NCBI GenBank assembly: GCA_963965975.1
Contig: OZ014412.1
Location: 10,273,849-10,337,848, forward strand
Origin: Xestospongia bergquistia
Lineage: Eukaryota; Porifera; Demospongiae; Haplosclerida; Petrosiidae
DNA: 64,000 nucleotides
Reading direction: 5' to 3'
Under the pieces are notes generated by a model. The model did no database searches and was not told the DNA's origin. It was given only the letters and a program-made list of their open reading frames with translations. Below are positions 60,241 through 64,000 of the stretch, piece after piece; the stretch's first letter is position 1, and the number at the start of each line of letters is the position of its first letter. The translations under genes and the position numbers were made by a program.

Positions 60241-63200
60241 CATACATATATATATATATACACATATACAATTTGTGCTGAAGTAAAAGATACATCATTA
60301 TTAATATAAAAAACACTTACTCTATATTTTAAATTTTTATGCACAGAATTAGTCCACTTTAAAAGGTCCTTTGCCTTCTCTTCCAATGAGTCACGATTGA
60401 TATTATCTTGTATTTCAGTTTTCTGACCTTCTGTTAACTTTTCCTAAAATAATAATAAAATGGCTAATTATTGTCTACTACAAATAATTAAAATTTTAGA
60501 TACTCTCCAAATGTGCATATACCAATGAAAAGTTTAACTTACTGAAACATAACGAAAATAAACACTAGTCAATATGGCTTTGTCACTACTGGTTTCTTCA
60601 ATAGAGTCTGTATAGTTCACTTCAATGTGACATGTACTGTCCTTGACATATTTTCCTACAACATTCTTTTCATTAAAAGTAGGCACTATTAAAAGAAAAG
60701 GGTTTTTTAACATCCTGATTAATATCAGAAGTGAATACAATTATAATTTTAAAACTTTTTTTGATGATTAGAAGATGCTTAATATAGAAACATACTAGAA
60801 TTAAGAGTTAGTAAAAATTGTGAAGCAATACTAAAAGCAACAAAGTGTTAATTAGATAGAAACATTGTAATATGATTGAATACAAACTAAAGGATTACTA
60901 AAATTGTTCCAACTAAAAATACAACATATAGGAGAATAATGTTAATTTTATGTCAACAGCATATTTATTTACTATCTGGTATGCAAAGCATGTCATGTAT
61001 TTTCCACTTTAACAATTCTATTTCTACTGTGTCTTTCAAAGGCCATAAACATTAAACCACAGACAATAGCTCACAATGCAAAACCACAAATAAATTTGCT
61101 ATTGCTACAAATGTTAAACAAATGCTGGAAATTATTTTTTTTTGTCTGGAAGTTCAAAAACATCCTTTAAATAAAGATCAACGGTTGCATGCAATACATA
61201 CTACTACATTTTAAGGCTTGCATTATATTTTAAAATTTGTTATTATTGATTTTCTAAAGTAAATAGGTAATGTCATCATTACCATACTCGCTGAGAGGTT
61301 TTCTTAAGTAATCTGCACTTTTTCTGAGGATATGATAAGTTCTAATTGTCGCAATATCAATGATTTCTTCCTTATCACAGTCAGCTGACTATATTACAAT
61401 GATATAAAAGGATCAACAAGTTGATATTGCATTTGAAACTTGATGATTATGTCTACTCAAAAATGTGCATGAATATTACACCTTGTAAATGTAAAAACCA
61501 GCCATTTTTGCTAAAATGATCGAGACATCAATATCCTTTGCTACTGCTCGTCCAGTATCTTGACAAGTAGCTGGATCAGAACTTGTTTCCTCCAACAAGA
61601 TCTCCAAAAATTCTAAGGCTTTGCACTGCATAGAGCAATCTTCCCATTCCTATAAATAAATGAAGAGACACTATTACACAAGACAGTGCAGCTAATAGCA
61701 ACTTGCTGTTACATCTTTAAAAAAACTAATAATATTACTACAGTAAGAATTTACATACCAGAGCAGGCTGTTTCAATATTTGGTTTATAGAGTCCACAAC
61801 TTGACCATTAATTGCAACATTTTGATTTGCATGATTACCACTACACATCTCAATAAGAGCCTATATATTTTGATAACAGATATAAAATGAATGTAGAAAT
61901 ATTTACCTGAATTGTCATTGTGATAACTGATATATTAGGCCTTTTATTCTCAACAACTGTTTGTAATAGTTCTGTTACTTCACCAACAATATCAATCTGT
62001 ACATGTTATGTATTGGCATTTATTTTGGAGGTGAAGACAAATACTTACAGAGATATTATGCTCTTGATGTCGTAAAATATTTTGCATATCTGTGACCTGA
62101 CCATCAGATATTGTAATAATTAGTTTCAAGACAACAGTGACATGTTGAACAGCTTCCTTTTCAGTTATTTCCTGTCAATGTACAACGAGATTGTACTATA
62201 TGACCTGTTTATCACTCACAAGTTGACCAGCAGATTCAATACAATATATTATTGAGTCACCTGGTTCTTCTTCTTCCTCTTCCTCCAGATCCTCCTGTTA
62301 ATAAAATACAATTAAATCAGAGCAAACAGATGATTTTATTCAAATTTACTAACAACTAACTGATTGACTTCTAATTTTAACCTATAAAGGAAAATATATT
62401 ACCCAAAACAAATCATATTAGTTTATAAATTGTTGTGCTTACATGTGTTCCAGCAACTTCTTGAACTGAACTAGATGAGAATAAATCAATGACTTAATTA
62501 CTTAACTACATAAACATATTTACACAAACTGATTTTAATTTTTTTAGATAGTATAGAAATACATATTGACAGTAAATAAAATTTCTAAATTTTCCCAGAC
62601 ATATACAAATTATATTATATATACCTGTCATCACTAAACCAGGAAATAGCAGTAGACAAGAGTTTATAAAGCCTTAGGAAAATATTCTCATCACTAGCAG
62701 TAACTAATTTTGCAGTTTTATCTTTATTACATTTGCAGAGGTCAAGTATGACATATAATGCTAGTACAGCAACATCATCAGAAGGATGAACAAGAAGAGA
62801 AGCAGTCTTGATAAAGAAATAAAGTTTAATGTAAACAAATACAATTTTTTTTCATTTTTCTAAAAATTTTTAATAACTTGCATTCATGCAGGTACTTTGT
62901 GAACAATTATGTCATGATAAATGATGGCTACATTTTAAGTTAAAAGTTTATACCTTTTCTTTATATGTATAATAAATTTAGAAATAATAGACCATAGCAT
63001 ATTTACCTTTTGATATATTTCCTCTAAATCTTCTATCTTCTCTTTTAACCTAAATTTAAATTCAGAATGCAATTGATGAGAGTATACATAATTCTTAATG
63101 TTCACATTAACTTTTATTGAATATAGCAATTTTTGTTTTTGTTTATGAGTCTATATAAACATGCAATATCTGTGCTTGCTTGTGAATAGTTAAATTGTTT

Positions 63201-64000
63201 TTTGGCAAAAAAAATCATGACAGTTAGCAACTACCGAAGCATACTATCATGACCATTGAATTTAATTTACTTGTAGTCCAGTGGGCTTAACTATATCTAA
63301 GGTGCTAATTATACTCCAACTGCAAATATGTTTAAAAAACCAGATATTGTTGACATATTTACCTCATTTCTGAGCATGTGAATTGACTTAGAACTCCATG
63401 AAGTAACTGCAATGTAGTACATAGGTCAGCATTAAGTTGATCTTTCTTTATACTATCATATGTGTGACATAACTGATTATATAAAACTCTAAAGGAAATA
63501 TGTATAGTCAATATCTCCATAAATACTTATATATTGCAATATTATATTACTTATTTACATCTGGTTATACTAAACATTGCTCTCTCGGTTAAGTATTCTA
63601 CTATTTAACAGACAAAATGACAGGTAGTAAAAGCTATAGCCATACATACAAATTTAACTTTTTATTTACCCAAGCATATCAGATGCTTTCTTGATATTTC
63701 TATTAAAGCAAAAAAAAACATAATAACAATGAAATTAAACATAATAAACATTAAATACATATAGATAGATAGATATAAATATAGATATTTATAGATATAA
63801 ATATAGATATTAATATATATTTATAGCATAATATTGTCAAGGCATAAAATTGATTTCTTGATATTACACAAATTTATGAAATAATTTTGGCTGACAAAAT
63901 AGAGAGTGATGTGTCATGTGTAGAAAAATGAATTCATGAACATTCTTAAAGACTGTTCTTAATACCAGAACTATACACATTGCTACTTTATGGTTTATAT
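57255..64000 (-). CDS. IP3 receptor-like channel gene 3, 3' part (partial)
   Basis: Stop codon TGA at 57255-57257; the 5' part lies beyond the right edge. It aligns exon for exon with 21.54-28.1 kb of gene 2 and encodes the last third of the protein: solenoid (63.7-62.6 kb), acidic linker (62.27-62.30), RIH-associated domain (62.2-60.3), channel (60.1-59.0), C2H2 linker (58.86-57.84) and tail. I saw no frame break in the exons checked. It shares with gene 2 the short luminal loop and absence of the GGGVGD filter, so these traits predate the duplication or were fixed early. Exons are much better conserved than introns, which implies selection on both genes. Confidence 0.88.
58990..60110 (-). 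other. Gene 3: channel domain exons S1-S6
   Basis: INFWGVYTIYRLFFLACSIL, SELLNHVVKAVQGK, LILVILLILSIILIYAAISF (S5), CQSLFECYITIIREGLLNGF (pore helix), then after a 47-nt intron IPTNRVGQEYPSFQVYLGRS and S6 ending AILIDRFSELRAKR. At the S6 gate position an Ala stands where IP3Rs have Phe and gene 2 has Ile. The filter sequence after GLLN is GFRAIPTNR rather than GGGVGD. Confidence 0.85.
59304..59354 (-). other. Gene 3: 51-nt in-frame intron before S5
   Basis: The intron between KAVQGK and VQLILV is 51 nt with GTAAGC and TTTAG ends, and it has no in-frame stop, so retention would add 17 residues. The equivalent gene 2 intron (23376-23427) is 52 nt and cannot be retained in frame. Confidence 0.7.
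60180..60270. repeat. (AT)n microsatellite
   Basis: About 28 TA units, then ACAT-containing runs, inside a gene 3 intron. Gene 2 lacks it at the same place (24.25 kb). Confidence 0.9.
62342..62404. other. Gene 3 single-copy counterpart of the gene 2 hairpins
   Basis: It reads ACTAACAACTAACTGATTGA, then CTTCTAATTTTAACC, then TATAAAGGAAAATATATTAC, once and without an inverted copy. It serves as the unrearranged reference for the 26.6-kb structure. Confidence 0.8.
63758..63830. repeat. Decayed TAGA/ATAGATATAA repeat
   Basis: A few TAGA units followed by ATATAGATAT repeats. It is at the same intronic position as the gene 2 (TAGA)n at 28.16 kb. Confidence 0.8.

Noticed and set aside
1-64000. Ryanodine receptor identity for the channel genes
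   Set aside because: No SPRY or EF-hand-like exons are seen and the exon set is too small. The FxICG...FEDH...DDHNMYNY linker and trefoil/helical-core order fit IP3 receptors better.
1-64000. CRISPR arrays, rRNA genes, tRNA genes, bacterial-type promoters
   Set aside because: No regular spacer-repeat array, rRNA core or tRNA cloverleaf was recognised by eye; the window is eukaryotic. A tRNA scan was not possible.

Overview
The window is eukaryotic nuclear DNA. It is strongly AT-rich, with many short GT-AG introns (about 45-100 nt), no operons and dense simple repeats and transposon fossils. The low GC, small introns, an SRCR-domain fossil and divergent inositol trisphosphate receptor (IP3R) genes fit a non-bilaterian animal, most likely a sponge. 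That assignment is inference, not proof.

The backbone is a head-to-tail array of IP3R-like calcium-channel genes, all on the minus strand. Gene 3 (57.26 kb to past the right edge) shows only its 3' third. Gene 2 (46.83 to 21.54 kb) is present from start codon to stop codon. Gene 1 (11.68 kb to past the left edge) shows only its 5' half. Identification rests on ordered family signatures: an N-terminal trefoil/MIR region, a helical IP3-core-like region, a RIH-associated region, a six-helix channel, a C2H2 zinc-finger linker with exactly IP3R spacing, and a short C-terminal tail. In genes 2 and 3 the pore segment lacks the glycine-rich GGGVGD filter of IP3Rs, and the gate phenylalanine on S6 is replaced. 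These look like neofunctionalised channels. A decayed first exon at 55.4 kb marks a lost further copy.

The spacer between genes 1 and 2 (11.7-21.5 kb) is filled with transposon fossils. The main one is a broken minus-strand gene with Ulp1/SENP-like protease, C2H2, MULE transposase, SWIM and PHD-like modules, and USP-like sequence upstream. Also present are a hAT-derived element with an 8-bp target duplication and two unrecognised broken genes. A block at 18.07-18.35 kb matches sequence lying just upstream of the relic first exon, so gene 1 was probably separated from ancestral upstream DNA by insertions.

The spacer between genes 2 and 3 (46.8-57.3 kb) has no intact gene that I can support. 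It is a mosaic of segmental duplications, a five-copy dispersed repeat, microsatellites, a degenerate minisatellite, a MITE, an SRCR fragment and the relic IP3R exon. Gene 2 introns also carry hairpins formed by local inverted duplication and a transposon with terminal inverted repeats.
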